DNA of 64,000 nt. Origin: Actinophytocola sp044466355. GTDB lineage: Bacteria; Actinomycetota; Actinomycetes; Mycobacteriales; Pseudonocardiaceae. The position numbers were made by a program, and so were the translations under genes. The notes under the pieces were generated by a model that worked only from the letters and a program-made list of their open reading frames with translations, searched no databases and was not told the origin of the DNA. Below, in pieces: positions 32,991 to 41,246 of this stretch. The stretch spans positions 17,678 through 81,677 of the forward strand of contig NZ_JBITMQ010000025.1 in the NCBI RefSeq assembly GCF_044466355.1, given 5' to 3'. Within the stretch, counting starts at the first letter, position 1. Each line of letters opens with the position of its first letter.

Positions 32991-35513
32991 GTGGGGAAAG
33001 GGCGTGGTGTCTGCGCCGGTTGTGGACGCGACCGGTCTCTGGTCACCAGCGGGCTGTGCCATACCTGCTACCACGCCCGCCGGGACAAGGAGACCTGTGT
33101 CGGGTGTGGTCGACTGACCGTTCCGATCGGACGCACAGCCGAGGGGGCGTGGTGCCGGAACTGCAACGGAAAGCGCCTCGCCGAATCGTGCTCGCTGTGC
33201 GGCCGGTCCGGGCGGGTGGCCGCACGGCGCGACGGGCAGCCGGTGTGTTCGCGGTGCTGGCAGCGCGAGCGGCGCGTCCCGCAGCCCTGCTCGGTGTGCG
33301 GGCGGACGATGAAGGCCACGAAGAACACCCCGCAGGGCCGGGTCTGCTACACCTGCCACCGCAAGACCCTTCCCCGCAAGCCGTGCTGGGTCTGCGGCAA
33401 GACCGTCTTGGCCGCCGCTCACACCGAGGAGGGAGCGTGGTGCGAGCGGTGCCGCCAGGCGCATCTGGCCGAACCCTGCTCGCGGTGCGGCCGGACGGCA
33501 CCGGTCGCCATCCGCGACGAGCAGCGGCCGGTGTGCAAGGCGTGCTACCAGCGCGCGCATCAACGGCCACCGCGCCGCTGCGTCGACTGCGGTGAGGACA
33601 AGCCGGCGGCTCGGCTCACCGACGAGGGCCCGCTGTGCGAGAGGTGCGACAACCGGCGTGCGCCGAAGGTGCTGTGCCCGCGCTGCGGCAAGACCCGCAA
33701 GGTCGGGACCGTGCGCACCGGCGTCTGCCGGGCCTGCGCTCAGCGGGCTATTCCGCGTCAGCCGTGCCGTAACTGCGGCCGGACCCGGTTGGTGGCCTAC
33801 CGCGACGCCGACGGCGAACCGTGGTGTGACCGCTGCCGCCGGCGGGCGCAGGCCGAACCGTGCTCGGGCTGTGGCGCCCGCAAGGTCGTGTGCGCTCGTG
33901 ACCACATTGGACCGTGGTGCACAGCGTGCTGGGAAGTGGTACGGCCCGGCCCACCGTGCGACGACTGCGGGCAACGACCGTCGATGCCGATGCCCGGTGC
34001 GGACGGCGTGGCCAGGTGCGTGCCGTGCCACCTGGCCGCCCAGGTCCCGTGCGCCCGGTGCGGAACCACAGCCCGCGCTGAACGGCACTGGCCGGAAGGC
34101 CCGGTCTGCCTGTCCTGTGTGGACGCCGTACGACTCACGCACGAGCGCTGCCACCGCTGCGGTGAGCTGGCCGGGGTGTTCCGCCGCGAGGCTGCCGGAC
34201 CGTTGTGCCCGGACTGCGCGGGCGTCACGTTCTCCTACCACTGCCCAACCTGCGGAGCGATGGGCCGCCTGCTGCGCGGCCAGTGCCCGTCCTGCACCGC
34301 CCGCCGCGACCTGGGCGAGGTGTTCACCCAACCCGACGGGCGACCGGCCGCCTGGTTGGCGCCGCTGGCCGAGCTGCTGGAGAACTACGACAACCCCTAC
34401 TCGCTGTCCCTGTACCTGCGCCGGCCCGGCGGGCAACTCATCCGCCGGATGGTCACCGGCGAGCTGGCCTGCACCCACCAAGCGCTCGACGAGTTGCGGC
34501 AGACCACCGCCGTGCAGCACCTGCGCGGCCTGCTGGTGCTCGCCGAACTCCTCGAACCCCGCGAGGAAGAACTCGCCCAGCTCACCCGCGACGTCCAGAC
34601 CCTGCTGGAGCGGGTGACCACCCCGCACGACAAGACCATCCTGGCCCGCTACGCCCGATGGCACCTGATGCCGCTGGCCCACCAACACGCCGAGCAGGAC
34701 GCCGGCTTCACGTACTACCAGCGTGAACACCTCCGCCGGAAGCTGGACACCGCCCGCCTGCTGTTGAGCTACCTCGGCACCCGCGGCACCAGCCTGGCCA
34801 CTCTCACCCAACCCGTGGCGGACCGCTGGCTGATCCGCAATCGGCCCCGCCAGCACCATGCCCGCTCGTTCCTGCTGTGGGCCGCGACCAACGGCCTGGC
34901 CCCGGCCCACATCGCGATCGGCACCTCGCGCCACACCGGCGACCGGGAGATCATGAGCGACACCGACCGTGTCCTGCTCGCCGTCACGCTGGAGACCGAC
35001 GACACGCTGCCACTGGCGGACCGGGTCGCCGGCTGTCTGGTCCTGCAATACGGCCAAAGCTGCTGGCGCCTGGTCAACCTCACCGCCGACGATGTCCTCG
35101 CCCATCCCGACGAACCCGGCATCCTCGGCCTGCGACTCGGTCGCGACCCCTTGTGGCTGCGGCCCCGGCTCTCCGCGCTCCTGCACCGGCTCGTCACCAA
35201 CCGCCGCCCGCTCGCCGGCGCGCTGCGGCACCGCCCGACGCCCTACCTGTTCCCCGGGCTGCGCCCCGACCGGCCGATCACCTCAGCCACGCTCCAGACT
35301 CGACTGCGCAAGCTCGGTGTCCCCAGCGTCCGCACCGCCCGCAACGGCGCCTGGCTCTCGCTGGTCGGCGCGGTCCACTGGAAGATGCTCGCCGACCTGC
35401 TCGGCGTCGCCGACACCACCGCCAGCGCCTGGCACCGCGAGAACGGCGGCGACCGCGCCAGCTACGTCGCCAGCCGCCTGCGCCAAGGACAACGCACCGC
35501 CGGCCCCGAGTAA
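32991..35513 (+). CDS. Giant zinc-ribbon array fused to a degraded integrase-like domain, third gene of the trio
   Basis: GTG 32991 opens an 840-aa protein. Residues 1-435 hold 14 consecutive Cys4 zinc ribbons of about 30 residues, each CxxCG...CxxC (for example CAGCGRDRSLVTSGLCHTC, CSLCGRSGRVAARRDGQPVC, CPRCGKTRKV, CHRCGELAGVFRREAAGPLC). Residues about 440-590 are helical. The C-terminal 250 residues follow a tyrosine-recombinase plan: a core-binding region (DTARLLLSYLGTRGTSLATL), LVLQYGQSCWRLVNLTADDV where the catalytic GLR would be, YLFPGLRPDRPITSATLQTR and WLSLVGAVHWKMLADLLGVA. The catalytic Arg, HxxR and Tyr are not conserved (the last position is Trp in ASAWHREN). It is probably a non-catalytic DNA-binding partner of the first recombinase. 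Confidence 0.85.
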   Translation: MGKGRGVCAGCGRDRSLVTSGLCHTCYHARRDKETCVGCGRLTVPIGRTAEGAWCRNCNGKRLAESCSLCGRSGRVAARRDGQPVCSRCWQRERRVPQPCSVCGRTMKATKNTPQGRVCYTCHRKTLPRKPCWVCGKTVLAAAHTEEGAWCERCRQAHLAEPCSRCGRTAPVAIRDEQRPVCKACYQRAHQRPPRRCVDCGEDKPAARLTDEGPLCERCDNRRAPKVLCPRCGKTRKVGTVRTGVCRACAQRAIPRQPCRNCGRTRLVAYRDADGEPWCDRCRRRAQAEPCSGCGARKVVCARDHIGPWCTACWEVVRPGPPCDDCGQRPSMPMPGADGVARCVPCHLAAQVPCARCGTTARAERHWPEGPVCLSCVDAVRLTHERCHRCGELAGVFRREAAGPLCPDCAGVTFSYHCPTCGAMGRLLRGQCPSCTARRDLGEVFTQPDGRPAAWLAPLAELLENYDNPYSLSLYLRRPGGQLIRRMVTGELACTHQALDELRQTTAVQHLRGLLVLAELLEPREEELAQLTRDVQTLLERVTTPHDKTILARYARWHLMPLAHQHAEQDAGFTYYQREHLRRKLDTARLLLSYLGTRGTSLATLTQPVADRWLIRNRPRQHHARSFLLWAATNGLAPAHIAIGTSRHTGDREIMSDTDRVLLAVTLETDDTLPLADRVAGCLVLQYGQSCWRLVNLTADDVLAHPDEPGILGLRLGRDPLWLRPRLSALLHRLVTNRRPLAGALRHRPTPYLFPGLRPDRPITSATLQTRLRKLGVPSVRTARNGAWLSLVGAVHWKMLADLLGVADTTASAWHRENGGDRASYVASRLRQGQRTAGPE

Positions 35514-35674
35514 CCGAGCTGGGTGCCGGCCGGAGTGCTCTTCGTTGCGGAGGTCCTGCCGTTGGGGATCGTGCTTGCCTGAGACGGTCCCCTTTTCGGG
35601 TTGGCCACCGGCCGGGAGGTGTCCGTGTCCTCGTGATCGGTGGACGCAGGTGCGCTCGTGTCGCGGTTGGGGTG

Positions 35675-37135
35675 TCAGAGTGGGTTGAGGTGTATGGGTA
35701 GTCCGTCGGAGGGCACGGGGAGGGAGGTGTTGTCCCAGCGGATGTGGTAGCCGTGGGGGATGGTCCAGTGGGTGGTGCGCAGCATTTCGTGCAGGATGGT
35801 TTTGACTTCGAGGGTGCCGAAGTGCATGCCGATGCATTTGTGCACGCCGCCGCCGAAGGGGAGCCAGGCGAAGCGATGACTGTGGTCTTCGCGGCGGTGT
35901 GGGGCGAAGCGGTCGGGGTCGAAGGTGTCGGGGTCGGTCCAGTATTCGGGCACGTAGTGGTTGATGGCGGGGGCGAGGGCGACGAGGGTGTCGGCGGGCA
36001 GGTAGTGGCCGAGGATGTCGGTGTCGGTGACGGTTTTGCGCATCACGAGGGGTACGGGGGCCAGTAGCCGGAGGGCTTCTTTGATGACGCGGTCGAGGGT
36101 GTCGAGGTTGTCCAGGGCGTCGATGTCGAGGGGGGCGTCGCCGAGGGCGAGGGATTCCTGCCGGGCGCGGTCTTGCCAGTCGGGGTGGGTGGCGAGGTAG
36201 TAGGCGGCGGCGGTGGTGGTGATGGTGGCGGTGTCGTGGGCGGCCATCATCAGAAAGATCATGTGGTTGATGACGTCGTCGTCGCTGAAGTGCTCACCTT
36301 CGGGGGTGGTGGCCTGGCACAGCGCGGCGAACAGGTCCTCCCCGGTGCTGGCGCGGGCGGCGGGCAGGTGCTGGGCGAAGTAGTCTTCGAGGACTCGGCG
36401 GCCGCGTACGCCGGCGCGCCAGCGGGTGCCGGGCAGCGGGGCGCGCACCAGTGCGCTGGCGGCGCGGACGGTGGCGACGAACGCCTGGTTGATCCGTTCG
36501 GTGTCGGTGGAGCCGCCTCGGCCGCCCATGAACACCTGGGTCGCGATGTCCAGGGTGAGACGTTTGAGCAGCCAGTACAGCCGCACGGGCCGTTGGGTCG
36601 GCCAGGTGGGGATGGTGGCGCGCACGCGCGGGCTGACCTGGTGGGTGTAGCCGGCGAGGCGGTCTCGGGTGAAGGCGTGCTGCATGATGCGGCGGTGCAT
36701 CTTGTGCTCGTCGAAGTCGAGCAGCATCAGCCCGCGGTGGAAGAACCGGTCGATCAGGAACTGCCAGCCGGCTTGGGAGAAGGCTTTGTCGGCGTTGGTG
36801 AACACGCGCTGGGTCGCCTCGGGGCCTGCCACGACGGCGACGCGGGTGCCGAACGCGCCCATCCAGGTGACCGGTCCGTAGCGGTCGTAGCGTTCGCGGC
36901 CGAACTCGGTGCCGAAGCGGATGTAGTCGAGCAGGTGCCCCACCACGGGCGGGCCGTAGTCGCCGCGGACCGGCCGCAGGCCGCTGCCCTCGGGTGGGGT
37001 GGCCAGGTCAGTGGTGGGCCAGCGGCGGCTGAACCGGCGCCACGCCTCGTCGACCGCCTGGGGTGCTGGTGCGACCAGCACCGAGGACAGGCGCTGCCGC
37101 GCCGCCTGGGTGGTGCGCTCGATGATGTGGACCAT
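35675..37135 (-). CDS. Cytochrome P450, CYP136-like
   Basis: ATG 37135 has AAGGAG 7 bp upstream, so the longer in-frame reading is rejected. The 486-aa enzyme shows the I-helix motif AAHDTAT (288-294), the ExxR pair E343/R346 in KEALRLLAP, the PERF-like DPDRFAPHR and the heme signature FGGGVHKCIG with Cys424. LLDFDEHKMHRRIMQHAF (about 139-156) resembles the mycobacterial CYP136 group. It is the last gene of an SDR-LLM-P450 operon next to a divergent TetR gene; M. tuberculosis cyp136 (Rv3059) also neighbours TetR and SDR genes. The substrate is unknown. Electron donors are not encoded nearby. Confidence 0.88.
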   Translation of the reverse strand: MVHIIERTTQAARQRLSSVLVAPAPQAVDEAWRRFSRRWPTTDLATPPEGSGLRPVRGDYGPPVVGHLLDYIRFGTEFGRERYDRYGPVTWMGAFGTRVAVVAGPEATQRVFTNADKAFSQAGWQFLIDRFFHRGLMLLDFDEHKMHRRIMQHAFTRDRLAGYTHQVSPRVRATIPTWPTQRPVRLYWLLKRLTLDIATQVFMGGRGGSTDTERINQAFVATVRAASALVRAPLPGTRWRAGVRGRRVLEDYFAQHLPAARASTGEDLFAALCQATTPEGEHFSDDDVINHMIFLMMAAHDTATITTTAAAYYLATHPDWQDRARQESLALGDAPLDIDALDNLDTLDRVIKEALRLLAPVPLVMRKTVTDTDILGHYLPADTLVALAPAINHYVPEYWTDPDTFDPDRFAPHRREDHSHRFAWLPFGGGVHKCIGMHFGTLEVKTILHEMLRTTHWTIPHGYHIRWDNTSLPVPSDGLPIHLNPL

Positions 37136-37146
37136 GACGGCTCTCC

Positions 37147-38187
37147 TTATGTGGTAGGCGTGCGGGTGAGTGGGGCGAAGGCGTCGAGCACGGCGGTGGT
37201 GGCCGACGGGCCGGCGAAGGAAGACGGATACAGCAAGGTCCGCTCGTACAAGCCCGCCCACCGGGCGGCGAACTGGCTGCGGACCTGCTCAGGGGTGCCG
37301 GCCACGGCGATGGTGTCGATCATCCGGTCTGACACCGCGGCCACCATCGCCTCCAGGTCACCAGCGCGACGCGCTGCCTGGATGGCGCCCGCCTCGTCAG
37401 TGAAGCCGTGCAGAGTGAGGATGGAATCGTAGGTTTTCACCGAGGCATAGAACGCGATCTGCGCGGCGGCCATCCGGCGAGCACGGTCTTCGTCAGGATC
37501 CACCGCGCAGATCACATACCCGGCCACCGGCACCGGCCCGGCGCGTTCGGCGCCCGCTGCCAGCGCGGGCCGCACCGTGTGGCGCAGGTATTCCGGGGTG
37601 AACAGCGGATGACCGACCAGCCCGTCGGCCACCGCCCCGGCGGCGCGTATCATGCGCGTGTTCACCCCGGCCAGATACACCGGCACCGCCGGCCGCGTCG
37701 GGGCCGCGACGGGCGCGGTCGGAACGACGTGTGCGCGGTAGAACCGGCCTTCGTGGCGCACCGGCCCCTCGTCCAGCCGCCACAGCCGGCGCAGCAGCGG
37801 CACCAGTTCCTCTGCCCGTGCCGCGGGATGCTCCCCGGACAGGCCATGCCAGTCCTGCTGCATGCGCCGCGTCCCCGTCCCGAGCCCGAGGATCAGCCGG
37901 CCGCCGCACAGTGCGTCCAGATCCCGCGCCTCGGCGGCCAGCACCAGCGGCGTCCGGCCGAACCCGTAGGCGATCCCGGTCCCCAGAGTGATCGACTCGG
38001 TCACCGCGGCCATCGCCGCCACCGCGACCACCGCCGAGCGGTCGTAGAACTCCGCCGCCCACACCGACTCGAACCCCGCTCGTTCGGCGTCCGCGGCCAT
38101 CGCCGCCACCTCATGCACATTCCCACCGGTGCACACGAGCGACAGTCCACGATGCCCCGCCGCGGGAGTGGCCGCGTCGCTCGTCAT
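37147..38187 (-). CDS. LLM-class flavin/F420-dependent oxidoreductase
   Basis: The 346-aa TIM-barrel enzyme of the luciferase-like family has DAERAGFESVWAAEFYDRSA near 33-52, LGTGIAYGFGRTPLVLAAEA near 68-87, GRLILGLGTGTRRMQQDWHG near 97-116, and VPVYLAGVNTRMIRAAGAVA (family PxxlAG). Its ATG overlaps the SDR stop (ATGA) and it ends 12 bp before the P450 gene, so the three enzymes are co-expressed. In such clusters these enzymes oxidise or reduce hydrophobic substrates with F420 or FMN; the cofactor cannot be told from the sequence. Confidence 0.85.
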   Translation of the reverse strand: MTSDAATPAAGHRGLSLVCTGGNVHEVAAMAADAERAGFESVWAAEFYDRSAVVAVAAMAAVTESITLGTGIAYGFGRTPLVLAAEARDLDALCGGRLILGLGTGTRRMQQDWHGLSGEHPAARAEELVPLLRRLWRLDEGPVRHEGRFYRAHVVPTAPVAAPTRPAVPVYLAGVNTRMIRAAGAVADGLVGHPLFTPEYLRHTVRPALAAGAERAGPVPVAGYVICAVDPDEDRARRMAAAQIAFYASVKTYDSILTLHGFTDEAGAIQAARRAGDLEAMVAAVSDRMIDTIAVAGTPEQVRSQFAARWAGLYERTLLYPSSFAGPSATTAVLDAFAPLTRTPTT

Positions 38188-39092
38188 GGACGTTCCCGTT
38201 CCCTCGGCCGGTCGGCCATCGCGTCCTGCCCGCGTCCGGGCACAGCACGGGCGTCGTAACCAGCCCGGGCGACCGGGTCAGCGCCGGCAAGGACCCGATC
38301 CGCGCCCGAGATCCGCAGCAGGGCGTCGCGCAGCGCACGGGGCGCCAGCGCGAGCAGCCGGTTGACCACCGCCAGCGATCGCGGCACGTACACGTCGAAC
38401 CGCGGCCGGCGCACCACAGCCGTGATCGCGTCGGCCACTTGCTGCGGTGTGACCGGCCGCACCAGCGGGGACTCACCCAGCCCAGTGGCCAGTTCGGTCC
38501 TCACCACCGTGGGCATCACACACGACACCGCCACCCCACTGCCCCGCAGTTCGGCGCGCAACGCCTCGGACAAGCCCACGACACCGTGTTTGGTGGCGCA
38601 ATAGGTGGCCGCGCCGGGGAAGCCAACTTTGCCCGCCTGCGAGGCCACGTTGACGAGGTGTCCCCGCCCACGCGGAAGCATCCGGCGCAGAGCGTCACGG
38701 CTGCCGTGGATCACGGCATGGAGGTTGATCTCCAACTGCCGGGCCGCCACCGACGCCGGCTCGTCACCGAGCGACCCCAACGGCATGATCCCCGCATTGT
38801 TGATCAGCACATCCAGCGGTCCGCAGGTCGACTCGACCTGGTCCAGGAACCCGGCGAACGCATCCTGGTCGGTCACATCCACCCGCCAGGCACGGACGGC
38901 GGGGTGCTGGCCCGCCAGCCACCCCGGTGGGGCATCGAGGTCACCGATCGCGACTGTGGCCCCCGCCGTGGCAAGCGCCTGGGCGGTCGCCAGCCCGATT
39001 CCGCGTGAACCCCCGGTGATCGCCACCACCACACCGGCTAGTGCCGGCACGGTCTCCGCGTGCCGTCGGACGGTCCTGACTCGCTGCGTCAC
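38184..39092 (-). CDS. Short-chain dehydrogenase/reductase
   Basis: The 302-aa SDR carries the cofactor motif TGGSRGIG (about 26-33), INNAGIMPLG near 97-106, and the catalytic triad Ser (VASQAG near 148-153) and YxxxK in YCATKHGVVG (Tyr about 161, Lys about 165). The C-terminal 60 residues form an extension typical of the Rv3057c-like group. First gene of the minus-strand operon with LLM oxidoreductase and P450. Confidence 0.88.
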   Translation of the reverse strand: MTQRVRTVRRHAETVPALAGVVVAITGGSRGIGLATAQALATAGATVAIGDLDAPPGWLAGQHPAVRAWRVDVTDQDAFAGFLDQVESTCGPLDVLINNAGIMPLGSLGDEPASVAARQLEINLHAVIHGSRDALRRMLPRGRGHLVNVASQAGKVGFPGAATYCATKHGVVGLSEALRAELRGSGVAVSCVMPTVVRTELATGLGESPLVRPVTPQQVADAITAVVRRPRFDVYVPRSLAVVNRLLALAPRALRDALLRISGADRVLAGADPVARAGYDARAVPGRGQDAMADRPRERERP

Positions 39093-39121
39093 GTCGTATC
39101 GCCTCCGTTGCCGACCACCGA

Positions 39122-39162
39122 ATTCTGACAGGAACCACAGTCAGAATGGTTCTGACAGGAAC
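39122..39162. promoter_or_regulatory. Operator-like repeats between the SDR operon and its TetR gene
   Basis: ATTCTGAC (39122-39129) and GTCAGAAT (39140-39147) form an inverted repeat. In addition TTCTGACAGGAAC occurs twice as a direct repeat (39123-39135 and 39150-39162). The sites lie in the 88-bp divergent gap, so the TetR protein most likely binds here and controls both directions. Confidence 0.6.
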
Positions 39163-39180
39163 GTATGTCAAGATGGGTGC

Positions 39181-39816
39181 ATGTCGATGCCGAAGCGCAG
39201 CTATCGGGGCGTCAGTTCTCAGCAACGCCGCGACCAGCGGCGCGAGCAGCTGTTGGAAGCCGGTTTGGATCTGCTGGGCACCGAAGGGTGGCGGCAGACC
39301 ACGATGACCGCGGTGTGCGCGCGGGCGGGACTGACCGAGCGGTACTTCTACGAGAGTTTCGCCCACCGTGACGAGTTGCTGCTGGCGGTGCTCGACCGGG
39401 TCGCCGCGCGGATCCGTGATGTCGGGCTGCGCGCTCTGGCGACCCCCGGCGGTGATCCCTACTCGAAGGCCACGGCGGCGATCAGCGCGTTCGTCGACCT
39501 GCTCACCGGCGATCCGCGCATCGGCCGTGTGGCCATGCTGGAATCCGCCGCCGCCGAGCCGCTGCGCACCCGACGTCACGAACTGCTGCGCGAGTTCGCC
39601 CAGCTGATCGCCACCCAGGCCCAGGCTCTGCACGGTGCCGACGCGCTCTCCCCACCCCATGACCAGATCGCGGGTCTCCTGCTCACCGGCGGCCTCGCCG
39701 AACTGCTCATGGCCTGGCTCAGCGGCGAACTCCCGGTCGACCGCCAGGACATCATCGATGTCGCCGCCACCCTGTTCGCCGCCGCCACCCGGCGAAAGCC
39801 CATCTCGACCCCGTGA
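39181..39816 (+). CDS. TetR-family regulator of the P450 operon
   Basis: The 211-aa protein has a TetR N-terminal HTH (about 15-65: REQLLEAGLDLLGTEGWRQT, then VCARAGLTERYFYESFAHRD) and an all-helical ligand domain. It is divergent from the SDR-LLM-P450 operon and 88 bp away, with palindromic sites between them. This matches the TetR/SDR/cyp136 arrangement known from mycobacteria. Ligand unknown, possibly an acyl-CoA or steroid-like substrate. Confidence 0.85.
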   Translation: MSMPKRSYRGVSSQQRRDQRREQLLEAGLDLLGTEGWRQTTMTAVCARAGLTERYFYESFAHRDELLLAVLDRVAARIRDVGLRALATPGGDPYSKATAAISAFVDLLTGDPRIGRVAMLESAAAEPLRTRRHELLREFAQLIATQAQALHGADALSPPHDQIAGLLLTGGLAELLMAWLSGELPVDRQDIIDVAATLFAAATRRKPISTP

Positions 39817-39854
39817 CCCGGCCATGCCGGCCGCTACCGAAGGATCGACACGCA

Positions 39855-40355
39855 ATGGCTGACCCCATGCCCATCTCGCTGCCGCCGCACCACCCGCAGT
39901 GCCTGGGGTGCGGGCCGGACAACCCGGCCGGTCTGCACCTGGACGTCCACCGCCACGGGGACACCGTGGTCACCGACATCACCTTCGACCCGCGGCACCG
40001 CGGCGCCCCCGGCTTGGCACACGGCGGCGCGATCTCGGCGGCCTGCGACGACCTGTTCGGGTTCGTCCTCTACCTCGTGGAAGAAGTCGCCGTCACCCGC
40101 ACCTTGACCGTCAACTACCTCGCGCCGGTGCCGCTCGGCCAGCCACACCGCATCACCGCACGCCTGCAGCACCGCCATGGCCGGCGACTGCACCTGGAAG
40201 CCACCGGCACCGGCCCCGACGGCCTCACCCGGTTCACCGCCGAAGCCCTGTTCCTCACCGTAGACCACAACCACTTCGCCCCCCACGGCGCCGACACCGA
40301 GGTGCAGGCCATGTTCACCCACCACCAACCACACGACCGCGAACACCACAACTGA
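39855..40355 (+). CDS. PaaI-family (hotdog) thioesterase
   Basis: The 166-aa protein shows the hotdog signature GAPGLAHGGAISAACDDLFG (about 50-69), with the HGG motif and an acidic residue in the long helix, and VTRTLTVNYLAPVPLG-type strands. An N-terminal CLGCG (about 16-20) resembles the CFGCG start of a group of small acyl-CoA thioesterases. It follows the TetR gene by 38 bp in the same direction and likely hydrolyses a CoA thioester linked to the P450 pathway. Confidence 0.8.
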   Translation: MADPMPISLPPHHPQCLGCGPDNPAGLHLDVHRHGDTVVTDITFDPRHRGAPGLAHGGAISAACDDLFGFVLYLVEEVAVTRTLTVNYLAPVPLGQPHRITARLQHRHGRRLHLEATGTGPDGLTRFTAEALFLTVDHNHFAPHGADTEVQAMFTHHQPHDREHHN

Positions 40356-40457
40356 GAACCGCGCGGGACACCGCGGCCGGTGGACAACCGATGACCTTGA
40401 CTGGTTCGGTGATCTGGTCCGTCGGTTCCGCCGGCACGGACTCGCCTCGAACCGGTC

Positions 40458-41216
40458 TCAGGATGCCTGGTCCTGGTCACCGATCTCCCAGGCGAACCGG
40501 GCCAGTGCGGTATCGGCGGCGCGTCGTCCCGCGTCGATGATGCGGGGAACATCCCTTCGTGACCATGGGGAGAGTCGTCGTAGGTCGGGTTCGATGATCA
40601 GAGTATCGCCGTCGTCACGTGCGGCGGCGACGGTCGCGGCGGTGACGCGGCCGGTGCCGGGCCACTGCCAGCCTGGGCGTAGCCGCACGGCGATGACGAG
40701 GTCCGCGCCGAGGCCGCGGGCGGGTGTGATGGGCAGGTTGTCCGCGAGCGCGCCGTCGACCAGGAAGCGACCGTTCCAGGAGATCGGGGGGAACAGGCCA
40801 GGGACGGCGATGCTCGCACGCAGCGCCAGGTCGAGGGGGCCGTTGGTGAGCACGACGGACGACCGTGTGCGCAGGTCGGTGGCTACCGCGCCGAACCGGC
40901 GTGGCAAATGCTCGATCCTCGGCTCTGGGCCGAGCACACCGACGGAGGCCGACAGGGCGGAGCTGTCGAGCAGGGCCAGGCGTGGTGTGAGGGTGAACTT
41001 GCCGAAGGTCGCCCAGCCCGCCACGCGGACCTGCTCCTCGATGAGATCCAGCGGCAACCCGGCCGCGAACGCGGCGCCCACGAGCGCTCCGGCGCTCGTG
41101 CCCGTGACGATCCGCGGCTCGATGCCCCGCTCGGCGAGTGCATGCAGGACACCGATGTGGGCGGCGCCCAGTGCGGCACCGCCGCCCAGGGCAAGACCAA
41201 CCCGCGGGTTGGGCAT
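40458..41216 (-). CDS. Patatin-like phospholipase
   Basis: The 252-aa protein has the oxyanion loop GLALGGGAALGAAHIG (about 7-22), the nucleophile motif GTSAG (about 39-43, Ser41) and the catalytic DGA motif in FLVDGALADNLPI. It is a cytoplasmic acyl hydrolase of the RssA type. It ends convergently with the thioesterase gene and starts 30 bp after the stop of the TetR gene at 41247, so it is probably in that gene's transcript. Confidence 0.85.
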   Translation of the reverse strand: MPNPRVGLALGGGAALGAAHIGVLHALAERGIEPRIVTGTSAGALVGAAFAAGLPLDLIEEQVRVAGWATFGKFTLTPRLALLDSSALSASVGVLGPEPRIEHLPRRFGAVATDLRTRSSVVLTNGPLDLALRASIAVPGLFPPISWNGRFLVDGALADNLPITPARGLGADLVIAVRLRPGWQWPGTGRVTAATVAAARDDGDTLIIEPDLRRLSPWSRRDVPRIIDAGRRAADTALARFAWEIGDQDQAS

Positions 41217-41246
41217 GACGCGACTCCGTACTGTTGATCGAGACGT

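Noticed and set aside
32763..35231. 822-aa minus-strand reading frame
   Set aside because: It is antisense to the zinc-ribbon protein; its composition is the Gly/Val/Arg/Gln-rich shadow of GC-rich codons.
36173..37432. 419-aa plus-strand frame over the P450 gene
   Set aside because: Antisense shadow; Gly/Val-rich with no motif, while the minus strand has all P450 motifs.
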